Assembly: GCA_030425205.1 (NCBI GenBank)
Contig: JAUIAP010000021.1
Coordinates: forward strand, 1-64,000
From: Anaerolineae bacterium
GTDB taxonomy: Bacteria; Chloroflexota; Anaerolineae; Promineifilales; Promineifilaceae
Reading direction: 5' to 3'
Length of the DNA stretch: 64,000 nucleotides
Of this stretch, positions 28,501 to 35,042 are shown one piece after another. The position numbers and the translations under genes are program-made. A model generated the notes under the pieces. That model ran no database searches, was not told the DNA's origin, and saw only the letters and a list, made by a program, of their open reading frames with translations. Position 1 is the first letter of the stretch, and every line of letters starts with the position of its first letter.

Positions 28501-31500
28501 GGGCCAGTATCGGGTCAGCGTCCGCGCAACCGATGGCAATGGCAACAGCAGTGTGTGGCAACCGACGTGGGAGGGCGCAATCGACACGACCGCGCCGCGA
28601 CTCTATGCGATCACCGATGTGGCAATGAACGGGACGGATCGTTTCGGCCGAATGCTCGCCACCGACTACAACCTCTCGACGCAAAACGCCGTCAACATCT
28701 GTGGAAGCGAAGCGGCCTTGACCCGTATCAACTTTGCCGAAGCATGGTACACGCAGTTCGCCAAGAAGGACGGCAAGGTGATCGACCGCCTCTATCAACT
28801 GCGCTCGGCGTGCGCGGTGACAGGCGCGACCAACACGGCGCGGGCGTGTGACACGTTTGGGAATTGTGGATCGGCCGAAGCTGGCAGCTATCCCGGCGAA
28901 ACTGCCCACACATGGGGTTCCGCAGGCAACGGCAACAACCAATTCACCGAAATAAGCAGCATTGCCGTCGATCCATTCGGCAACATCTATGTCGGTGACA
29001 CAACCTTGGATCGTATCCAAAAGTTTGATGCAGAGAGAAATTACGTCACACAATGGAAGATTCCCGATGATGAACCGAGAACGATGGCGACCGATAAATC
29101 GGGCAACTTGATTATTGGCGGCATGGAGTCACTCTACCGCTATAGCAGCGACGGAGAACTGATCGCTTCCTACAGATTGCCGCCGCCAAGCGCAAACAAC
29201 TTAATCGACGTGATCGATGTCGGCGTGATGCCCGACGGCACGTTTGCCGTTGCGCTCAACATCTACGACAAAAACACACGCGAGTGGTCGGGGTTTGTCC
29301 ATCGGTATGATTTAAGTTTGCGCGATCTCGGCCGATTGGTAGGAAGTACAGATGGCTTCCACAGTATGGATGTGGACAGCGAAGGTAACGTTTACGTGCA
29401 GACGGATTGGACGGCTGTTGAAAAATATAGCAGCACCGGTCAACTTGTCACGGGGTGGTCGCTGTCGTTGAGCGACGAACTCGCAGACCTATTTGTAGAT
29501 GACGGAGATGTGATCGTCGTCAATACGAAAGATGGTGTGTGGCGGTACACAACGGACGGCGATCTTCTCAGCCATACCCCACTGACCCTTACCACCGGCG
29601 AAGGTGCCATTACGGTCAACGGGACAGGAGAAATCTTCGTCGCCGATAAGACGCGCGTCAACCACATTACGCCCAAACCGGTGCAGCCGCTACCCGCAAA
29701 ACCGACATTCGCTTCCGCATGGCGCGACACGGCTTATGGCGGTTCGCAGTTTGGCAGCATCAAATTTGACTCGACTGGCAACGTCGTGGTGCAAAATTTG
29801 GACGGCTATCCAAGCTACCAAACGATCACCAAGCGCAAAGTTGACGGCACGGTGCTGTGGAAGGTCGGAACGGACAAAAACGGGTCGCACTATCTGGGCG
29901 CACACATCGCTGGATTCGGTGTGGACGGCAACGACAACCTCTATGTTCCCGTCATCCGCTTTGTTCCCAGCGGGCTGGGCGGCGTTGATAAACAGGTACA
30001 CATTCAGGTTATCGACAAAGACGGCAACTTTGTCAAAACGTGGACGGGCGCGGGGAAACTTGACTCGCCAACGGGCGTGGCGGTAGACGGCAGCGATCAT
30101 GTCTACATCTTGGAAAATGTTCGGCGCATCCATAAGTTTGATAAGGACGGTAATTTCATCAAGACGTTCGACAATTCAGCCGTTCGTGCGCTTCGTGGGG
30201 TGAGCAATAGCGGGTTCGCTGTCGATACGGCGGGTAACATCTATGTGATGGGGAGCGGCGATAGTGATGGCGTGGTTAAGCTGGATCAGGGTGGAAATCT
30301 GGTTTCGGCCGATTTCATCCCACGTTTCCCCGGCGATCTCGCGCAAACGCCAAAGACGGCGATGATGGTCGATGGCGCAGGACGCATCTACACCGTTTTG
30401 ACGCGCCACTACGAATTCTTCCAATATGCGGCCGCTGGCACGCTACACGTGCGATCAGGCGACAAGCCAACCAACCCGCACGACCCGACAAAACCAGACG
30501 GCACGTTCAATGAGCCGTATCAACTCGGTGTGCAGCCTGACGGCAACCACGTCATCATCGTGGATGAGCAGCAAAACTTCCTGCTGTTCAAGATGGGTAC
30601 GCCGCCAACTCGCACGTCGGAGCGCGGTCAGCTTGACCGCTCAAGCGAGCAGAGTATTGACGTTCCCAGCACCATCATTGATGTTGATGTTGCGCCATTA
30701 GTTCCTGCGGGCGTGACGAGTACGTTGACTGTGTTTGCCTCAGCAGAACAACCCATCAAAACAGTCAACATCACCATCGACGGCAACGAACTCTACACCC
30801 GAACCCTCGCCGCGAGCGACAATATCACAACCTTCGTCAATCTAGTCGATTGGATTCCAGCGGTGGACGGCGACAACCTACTCACCGCTACCGTCACCGA
30901 CCAGAGCGACAACAGCGCGATCTACACCGCAACAGTGCGCGTCGATGCACTGTCGCCAGAGGTGACGCTTGATGAAAACGTGTTCAACGACGGCGCGGCC
31001 GAGCTTGGTCTGATTACACTATCGGGCTTGATGACGGACACGATAGGCTTGCGCGACCTTGCCGTTGTGGTGGTCGAAACGGGCGTTGTCTCGCCCATGC
31101 GCTGGTCGCTAGAGCAGTTATTGATCACAGATTTAGACGAGACGACTAATTTGCAACGGGCAAGTTGGGCGGGGTTCTGGGATGTCCCAGAGGCAACGGA
31201 AGAAATCGAATACACCGCCATCATCACGGCAACTGATTTGGTCGGCCACGAAACCTTCTTAACCGAAACCCTCTACGTCGATGTCGTCGCCCCGATCGCG
31301 CCGCCAACCGTCACGCTGACGCACAATGGCGTTGCGCTGACTGCTGGTGACGTGATCGCGGACGACAAAACACCGACGTTCGACCTGACGTGGAGCGCAA
31401 GCGACAGTCCCGACATCGCCAGCTACGAAATCTACTGGCAAAAGCTGGACGCGGACGGCAACGAGATCGACTTCCAGTTTAACGAACTGGGCGCAAGCGA

Positions 31501-34500
31501 TCCGCTCATGGATACCTGGGCGGCGGTAGACGGCGAAACGATCAGCGTCACTGTCACCGCGCTCGACTACGCCGCCAACCGCGCCGACACGTTCTTTGGC
31601 ACGGTCATCGTTGACCATGCCAGCACGCCCGTTCACTACGGCACACGCACCCAATCGACCGCATGGCTGACCAACAGTTGCAACGCGCTTGGTCAAGATT
31701 TCCGCCACAGCGACGGCGCGAGTTTGCTCGATCTGATTAGCCAACCACAGCGCATGTATGCAGGTTGGGATGCGAGCGGCTTGCACATCGGCTGGACGGG
31801 CGCAGATTGGTCAGAAGATGGCGATTTGTGGCTCTATCTTGACACGAAAGAGGGCGGCAGTGAGCGCGTCTATGATCCGTATGCGGCGACACAGGGGAAC
31901 ACGATTGTGCGGTTGCCGGTTTCGGCCGAAAATGCGATGCTCGCCGACTACGCCATCTGGGTTCACGAACACGCAGAGACCGTTACGCAAACGATCACCA
32001 TCACCAACGTGAACGGCACGGTTGAGACGATCACCGAAACGGTCGTCGCGCACACGGGTGCGACGCTGTTGCGCTGGGATGGTAGTGCGTGGTTGGTTGT
32101 CAGCGAATCTAGCGGCGATCCCACATGGACATACCAATTCAACAACGACGGGTTAGAGCCGTACACGGGCTTCTACCTGCCGTTTGGCGACATCGGCATC
32201 ACTGACCCCGTCAACGCATCGCTCAAGCTGCTGGCGTTTGCGACCGAACCCGACGCACTGCACCTCTGGGCAACTGCGCCCGCGAGCAACCTGCTCAACA
32301 GCCTTGAATTGGTCGATGACGATGCGAGTGGCGATCTGCATCTGTTTGCACTGCTGCAAAACTACGCATGGGAGTCGCTGGGTGCGGATATGTGTCCGAG
32401 TGGTGACGGTGGGGCAGGACGCACTGTTGGATTGCCGGCAGGGGCGCAGAATTTATCGGCCGAAATCTCCTCCAACGCCGTCGGTATCGGCTACGCACTC
32501 AACGGCGACAACCTAAGCGGCTTCCAAGCCGATCTGCTCGCCAATCTGCTCGACTGGAACACGCTCGAAGGTGACCTGTGCAGCAGCAATCCCGACAGCC
32601 CCGAATGTCGTCGTGAGCTAAACGCCCCAGACTACCACTTTGCGGACAGCGACGCGCTGGCCTATCTCGTCGGCGCGAATCACAAGCTCGCGGGGAACGG
32701 GGATGCTGTCACCTACAGCATCCGCCTACACAACCGCTCAACCATCCCGCTTTCGGGCGTTCACATCGCGGTTGAGGCGTTTGGCCCCGTGCAACTGTCC
32801 ACCAATGACGTTGCCGCTGGCACGCTACAACCCGATGAAGTTCGCATAGTCACCATTGATGGGACAATCAACACGTCGATTAGCGATGACAACTGGGCGA
32901 GTGTGGACGTGCACGTACTGCACGCCGCTAGCACGGGCAATGTCGAAGTGGAGCAGCTCTTCTACGACATTGCCGTTGACCAAAACGCGCCAAGCTATGT
33001 GGAGGTCAGCAATTTGCGCTCAACAAGTGGATTGGGTGAGCAGGTGGTTGAGGGAATCGTGGTCGATCAGTCGGCCGTTCCTCAAATCACTGTGCGCGTC
33101 GAAATCAACGACATTGACGCAATCGACTTCACCTGCACCGATGACACGCCAGAGGACGGCGCGTGGACGTGTCCCGTCACGGTCAACGCGCAGGACAACG
33201 ATACTGTGCGCCTGACCGTGCGGGCAACTGATAAATTTGGACAGACGAGCGACTGGTTTGAGGGGCTGCCGCTGATCGCCGACGCAACGCCGCCCGTGTT
33301 AACCGTCGATCTACAAGACGGCGCACTGCTTGGCGTAGATGATTTGGCGATTACGGGCGTACATACCGACTTCGACAACGCTGGTTACGTCGAGGCATGT
33401 CTGACTATCAACGGACAGACAACGTGCGACGATGTACCGTTCACAGAGCCACAAGCCGCGCTGATCACCACGGTGAGCGACAGCGCAAACGCAGCGATTG
33501 GCGCGTGTGGCGGTGGCGAACTGACGCGCACATTCGATGTCGCTGATGAACTGTTCGTGGCACGGGCAGAACTGCAACTGTCGATTGACCATCCGTTCCG
33601 CAACGACCTGCTGATCAAGCTGACTTCCCCGACGGGAACAGAGGTGACACTGGTAGAACATGGGGCAGGGGCGAACGGGTTGAACGTGTTGTTGACGGAT
33701 GCGGCGGTGTTATCGGTTGGGTTTGCGGATGATTCGGCCGATCACATCCTCAACGCCACCCCCAACCTGCGCCAACCATCCCCCGACGCCCTCGCCGCCT
33801 TCATCGGCGAAAACAGTCGCGGCGACGACGGCGACAATGGCAATTGGACGCTCTCCATCTGTGATAGCTATCCGAGTGAAGATACGGGAACATACTTGGG
33901 CGGTGAACTGCGCCTGACCCGCGACGACGACCAACTGCTGACTGATGACGCATGGGCGTACCTGATCGACAGTAGCAGCTTCACCGAAACGGTGACGGCA
34001 ACGCTATCTTTCATCGGTGTGGATGGTGTCGGTAATCGCTCGGCCGCGCAGACGTTCGATGTGATGATTGACGTGATTGCACCTCTTGTGGGCGAGATCG
34101 GTGTTGATTCGGCCGAATACACACGCGCTATTACCCCAACTATCCGCACGCACGCTAACACGCGCATCAATGCGCCCGTCAGCGACGACTGGCAATTGGC
34201 GAGCGCGATCCTTGAAGCACACACGCCCAACGGCGTACTCATCACGCGCACCATGACGCTGGAAGCGGGTCAGTGGATGTACGACGACCTGTCAGCTGGT
34301 GCGGCTGATGGCGACATCTTCACCTTTGCTGGACTGTATGAGATTGACATTTTGGCGACGGATATAGCGGGCAACGTGAGCCGCAGCGCGATACAGCCGA
34401 TTGAGGTTATCGGCCGACCCGACCTAATCATCGCTCAATCGATCATATCCGCTGGCGCAATCGAACCAGAAGATGAGGTGATCTTTGAGGTCATGGTCAC

Positions 34501-34903
34501 CAACGTGGGCAGCGAGCCGTCAGCTAGCACAATGCTGACACACACACTGCCCATGAGCACCACGTTTGTCTCGTCCACGTTCGATGATGGGCGCGACCAG
34601 TCGTGGACGCTGCCTCCGCTTGACCCCGGCATGGGCATAACGCGCACGATCACCATCCAGATCGACGCGAGTGTGATGACGACGGTCACGCTGACCAACA
34701 CGCTCACCGTCGCGCCAGTAGCCTACGAGCGTGCGGTGGACGACAATTCGGCCGATCTCACCTTCACCGTCACAAGCGATGCGACCGCCGTACGGCTTTT
34801 GCAGCAATCTGCCACAACGCCGCTCGTGCGCTGGTTGCCATTGCTGTTGTTGGTTGCGATGACAGTATGGCTGTGGCGACGAGGCGGACAGCGCGAGATA
34901 TAG
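19544..34903 (+). CDS. Giant 5119-residue multidomain surface protein
   Basis: One uninterrupted frame of 15.4 kb. The ATG at 19544 follows TAAGGAGATTAAC and opens a signal peptide (FAIVVVLLVGVRISSA); a TTG at 19508 is rejected. In order: an N-terminal domain shared with the pseudogene at 42440-43997, two membrane segments (about 270-310), thrombospondin-3-like Asp-rich repeats (about 395-515), a long Gly-rich hydrophobic block (about 1290-1370), a second Asp-rich array (1625-1700), four LamG-like domains (about 1870-2930), NHL/beta-propeller repeats (3120-3690), Ig/cadherin-like modules, a carbohydrate-binding-like segment (about 4060-4240), a proprotein convertase P-like domain (about 4645-4800), a DUF11-like domain, and a C-terminal TAVRL, helix and basic tail. 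It is probably a surface adhesin or structural protein. It carries 21 TCGGCCGA copies. Confidence 0.9.
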   Translation: MGIRHFWKVFAIVVVLLVGVRISSADNHQTTLIRAIEQAEAVGAYSYRTDLIQTTRPLPKLINLGLSSTEERFEIAGSVNLPEEELYLTLTDVGGVIEVQVDEDGAFGRLDPAADWQPLDDFDGGLFAPGQDSLAYLHAAENVTFVSSDSRAGLSFDRYTFDLNGETFAAHVRTLMEEEMRRNGELPRSLRLETSNIYAQMEGAGEIWIGANGLPIRQIINATFPESNTEQVSIELSTEFFGWDAQRVAATQPFWEPLRLNNQQVVEQATFGVVGLAVLAVGLFTLMSLSYRQRYRVFAIVIVGTMVFSPVLQIAESAEIRDYFERNQPEEEPLPSFEPVAEPFDSSRNPLSYLPDFGEVGLFSAEISSPLALFAAENDSTDNVSYQVVDRAAADADNDRIPDDKERKGCENKADCDGDGLTDFEENVGIGTLDNQIDSDGDGLSDLAEVRGINGKYTNPLEVDTNGDGLPDGAECSEDASSKTLRCPDQDNDGTLDVFDFDNDGDGVPDSVDLSVDSKGTTIEGTKDKELHLSINDLQAKPVTVNFQIRPTNPRHLWLSRTILDWPEFDTLGNVTQLVNQTLGNSGQAANGDTRAVPMLELTIPFDTNRYGNLPTKSGVPAQRVAPPAFPAPKTDHDFNYEWFTVACHALGYKTGATDAANITQCANEIWNNTNQGKYKDDIANWQTDHGEAYVQFAVQCHLAGFADVDTCKNDKLKTWIAGWLDAELLKQYGVSVRPLNDKGDLLAYIPLQLVYDEFNTPVAFAGTMAYLPQGGWGSSHNVRLVWSIQVLMQEQEQSITRTCAFPDNPGKEYKNQPCPYGTYETAVENEPGAWKPVAPSTIANPVPSTVITYDDDWLLTGLSVREDHDFAAALVVENPTSERTTLEGQGRYYENELWQLADGLGQTFLAGVPALDLAAVEQRWRLNSTASEADRWSFPANSFIVERHEYPTQLTGLQNITQVRTEGLLAAHFIDRISKPVVMTLYEETYREVNLDALSGSLNSWLALSLRTMGAEPTPNVRRGLKFTPYERVNNAWQAASFNSYYDHLSLRLDAGLKDNAALRGNVNWSNSDVRAGAVELGRMYFVGNYVGHYKVTRFGNKSVIDTSSADKASTLLANVGVKTAAAKTVIERIGGEVAAILESGPNLLAAEDVGLKVATGAQISNEDFLSLLPTGVVDDDVVKQSLKQRALSRLKNISLTNALGALGGLAVVGTAVVGSIVSPSKKSHYFHASNTALQLMNTTLNAFGVKDAIDGFKEAKALKSALNVGGDAASGAAKSLKAAAKSAKVGAIIGLVLDVGIAIGVFATTLATGGDVGAAIAGLIAALFVAVLLFTIAVIPVIGQIIVAIIGLIDGIIAGICAIGDWVTGDKFTGDPNNPAGAWACKGIANTIASALSFAFYGNNTAIDMGDADRLSIGNFQTSHADPDAGPRAGNTMYITLDLALNPKEAGLFYTGTKHGDDVVFSYEITDEEKKQETYGNPCLTTPKVYLKTAAGCAEYEWKYIPTGERTDADRWYSAQVNDIKALAWKMEAGLNQKPAAYLTEYSLVPSQKNVTFVFWESENKAVSSIDLTDGMYFDVFPATLDGFFEIKKIPGSTAYYSTFLPNNSPIIPLFSSFTPLLDADGDGLRVGSDPDDGDPDTDDDGLSDFYEIEHGTDPRKADSDNDGLDDKAEIRLKTDPNSADSDNDGLNDFQETNGWAIIYNANGDQTWTTSNPWNGDTDGDTFTDAEEKAIGFNPNVPNTFEFFDFTSRINDADGFFAPDERFQYVLEFRSRLAGTTLNAAFDTELPPELTSNNQPYGFLLKPSDSPTKIVESVTVGSADSVNSGAVDLTVTGIGTLPSTNSADAPVLEDWAGANSNDYGSEATKTLSALTRASGKDGFTAQLWVKPQLSNSTPQMLLGNAPLGASGLKESGFLLYLEKGTGNNATIHHLMRSGDVQIIPESTTVPIADGKWHLVTYSLDWTTNRATLYIDGVEAAGFNIATIQTVQNGNNAILHYNTPFHTEGMSRSYSTLGKFEVFDYLWVREQHLFTVDFDFDQRTLLPNSRLPNLRDNSPYQHIIGCLDTESRVGVSGNSAAISGYSCTPDVFQHRYQRSGFFQGDTDSANIGYGSYTVGLWLFAEQKPSESLHLVKHGPGNRDWGMRFGINSDGKFYTKDSSQSCSNQTLGECIDINWNTAVELNKWSHYTLRYDDQGRTYTLFVNGQQVEQKTDMGRSVHSESWQPYLFSSPQVSSGGTLARQPIYIDEVKLSPLKLTDDEIVNLYNAAPLLYVPFDERGGATTFVGSGVDAANLTCSGDCPAAGVQGKIRRGVQFDSAETLQAATVPNAKGVSFWINPDQITNGALILARGSDVKISFHNNTIACFAGNQAVTSADMPALNVGEWNFVSIMHYTVRQFVEYNINGKTVRVNWGGQCLNSNAPLTVGGGTAASHFDGKLDDLQLFRQVLLPEQTNAVYEAGRFHFSAEETHTITIDDDNPTLQPLFEDYAWYPANAEVVLGASVADATSSVVKFEWRVGSTGALQEAQADPDAPGVYLFSLPPATANLVPTENLFMYATDAVGHRTQVSPRIRRDSQPPTVAVTAFTQNAETYQRQTDGTYRLAVSGTFDDGAGIGVQSIEVKLLDAAGGQLVLPILIDTTNDSDGKWEANIEMRRPINETVTVEAIATDKLGNVSSKATTTAAIESNAPRGSIINDQTALSSSGSAPNLTLPTISGFVADVPYPNNAALHLPFDAMSSNPTTFNDTSVNRRNATCSPCPAVIDAGKVGKGVRFAGGESLVWAQPDGREFVPNDFSFVAWVKPSGSAGQTLFEFGRDANHYMRIQRGSGNTLTFDLKRNGNSQLIEGGQIQSGQWNHVAVVQDNGIVILYINGKEVGSKLLTTRPVDVLNKDGKFWFGKSPYSTGAAPYQGEMDDVLVYGRALSADEITRLFNPMSAGISKLELGYLHVRDANSPEAAHYFPVNFTATNDPYATWTAQVPAGLEGQYRVSVRATDGNGNSSVWQPTWEGAIDTTAPRLYAITDVAMNGTDRFGRMLATDYNLSTQNAVNICGSEAALTRINFAEAWYTQFAKKDGKVIDRLYQLRSACAVTGATNTARACDTFGNCGSAEAGSYPGETAHTWGSAGNGNNQFTEISSIAVDPFGNIYVGDTTLDRIQKFDAERNYVTQWKIPDDEPRTMATDKSGNLIIGGMESLYRYSSDGELIASYRLPPPSANNLIDVIDVGVMPDGTFAVALNIYDKNTREWSGFVHRYDLSLRDLGRLVGSTDGFHSMDVDSEGNVYVQTDWTAVEKYSSTGQLVTGWSLSLSDELADLFVDDGDVIVVNTKDGVWRYTTDGDLLSHTPLTLTTGEGAITVNGTGEIFVADKTRVNHITPKPVQPLPAKPTFASAWRDTAYGGSQFGSIKFDSTGNVVVQNLDGYPSYQTITKRKVDGTVLWKVGTDKNGSHYLGAHIAGFGVDGNDNLYVPVIRFVPSGLGGVDKQVHIQVIDKDGNFVKTWTGAGKLDSPTGVAVDGSDHVYILENVRRIHKFDKDGNFIKTFDNSAVRALRGVSNSGFAVDTAGNIYVMGSGDSDGVVKLDQGGNLVSADFIPRFPGDLAQTPKTAMMVDGAGRIYTVLTRHYEFFQYAAAGTLHVRSGDKPTNPHDPTKPDGTFNEPYQLGVQPDGNHVIIVDEQQNFLLFKMGTPPTRTSERGQLDRSSEQSIDVPSTIIDVDVAPLVPAGVTSTLTVFASAEQPIKTVNITIDGNELYTRTLAASDNITTFVNLVDWIPAVDGDNLLTATVTDQSDNSAIYTATVRVDALSPEVTLDENVFNDGAAELGLITLSGLMTDTIGLRDLAVVVVETGVVSPMRWSLEQLLITDLDETTNLQRASWAGFWDVPEATEEIEYTAIITATDLVGHETFLTETLYVDVVAPIAPPTVTLTHNGVALTAGDVIADDKTPTFDLTWSASDSPDIASYEIYWQKLDADGNEIDFQFNELGASDPLMDTWAAVDGETISVTVTALDYAANRADTFFGTVIVDHASTPVHYGTRTQSTAWLTNSCNALGQDFRHSDGASLLDLISQPQRMYAGWDASGLHIGWTGADWSEDGDLWLYLDTKEGGSERVYDPYAATQGNTIVRLPVSAENAMLADYAIWVHEHAETVTQTITITNVNGTVETITETVVAHTGATLLRWDGSAWLVVSESSGDPTWTYQFNNDGLEPYTGFYLPFGDIGITDPVNASLKLLAFATEPDALHLWATAPASNLLNSLELVDDDASGDLHLFALLQNYAWESLGADMCPSGDGGAGRTVGLPAGAQNLSAEISSNAVGIGYALNGDNLSGFQADLLANLLDWNTLEGDLCSSNPDSPECRRELNAPDYHFADSDALAYLVGANHKLAGNGDAVTYSIRLHNRSTIPLSGVHIAVEAFGPVQLSTNDVAAGTLQPDEVRIVTIDGTINTSISDDNWASVDVHVLHAASTGNVEVEQLFYDIAVDQNAPSYVEVSNLRSTSGLGEQVVEGIVVDQSAVPQITVRVEINDIDAIDFTCTDDTPEDGAWTCPVTVNAQDNDTVRLTVRATDKFGQTSDWFEGLPLIADATPPVLTVDLQDGALLGVDDLAITGVHTDFDNAGYVEACLTINGQTTCDDVPFTEPQAALITTVSDSANAAIGACGGGELTRTFDVADELFVARAELQLSIDHPFRNDLLIKLTSPTGTEVTLVEHGAGANGLNVLLTDAAVLSVGFADDSADHILNATPNLRQPSPDALAAFIGENSRGDDGDNGNWTLSICDSYPSEDTGTYLGGELRLTRDDDQLLTDDAWAYLIDSSSFTETVTATLSFIGVDGVGNRSAAQTFDVMIDVIAPLVGEIGVDSAEYTRAITPTIRTHANTRINAPVSDDWQLASAILEAHTPNGVLITRTMTLEAGQWMYDDLSAGAADGDIFTFAGLYEIDILATDIAGNVSRSAIQPIEVIGRPDLIIAQSIISAGAIEPEDEVIFEVMVTNVGSEPSASTMLTHTLPMSTTFVSSTFDDGRDQSWTLPPLDPGMGITRTITIQIDASVMTTVTLTNTLTVAPVAYERAVDDNSADLTFTVTSDATAVRLLQQSATTPLVRWLPLLLLVAMTVWLWRRGGQREI

Positions 34904-34916
34904 TTTGGTGTGATGG

Positions 34917-34946
34917 GGGGCTTATGCGAGCCATAAGCCCCTCTTC
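34917..34946 (+). terminator. Strong terminator after the giant gene
   Basis: GGGGCTTATG (34917-34926) pairs perfectly with CATAAGCCCC (34932-34941) around a CGAGC loop, followed by TCTTC. It lies 14 bases after the TAG stop and just before the convergent regulator gene. Confidence 0.85.
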
Positions 34947-35042
34947 ACTTTGGCACTTTTTGAAAAAAGAAGCGACTGAAATAAGGAGAAGGTTTGGGCA
35001 TAAGCACTATTCGCGCGCTGGATTACGGTAAGACATGGCTCA

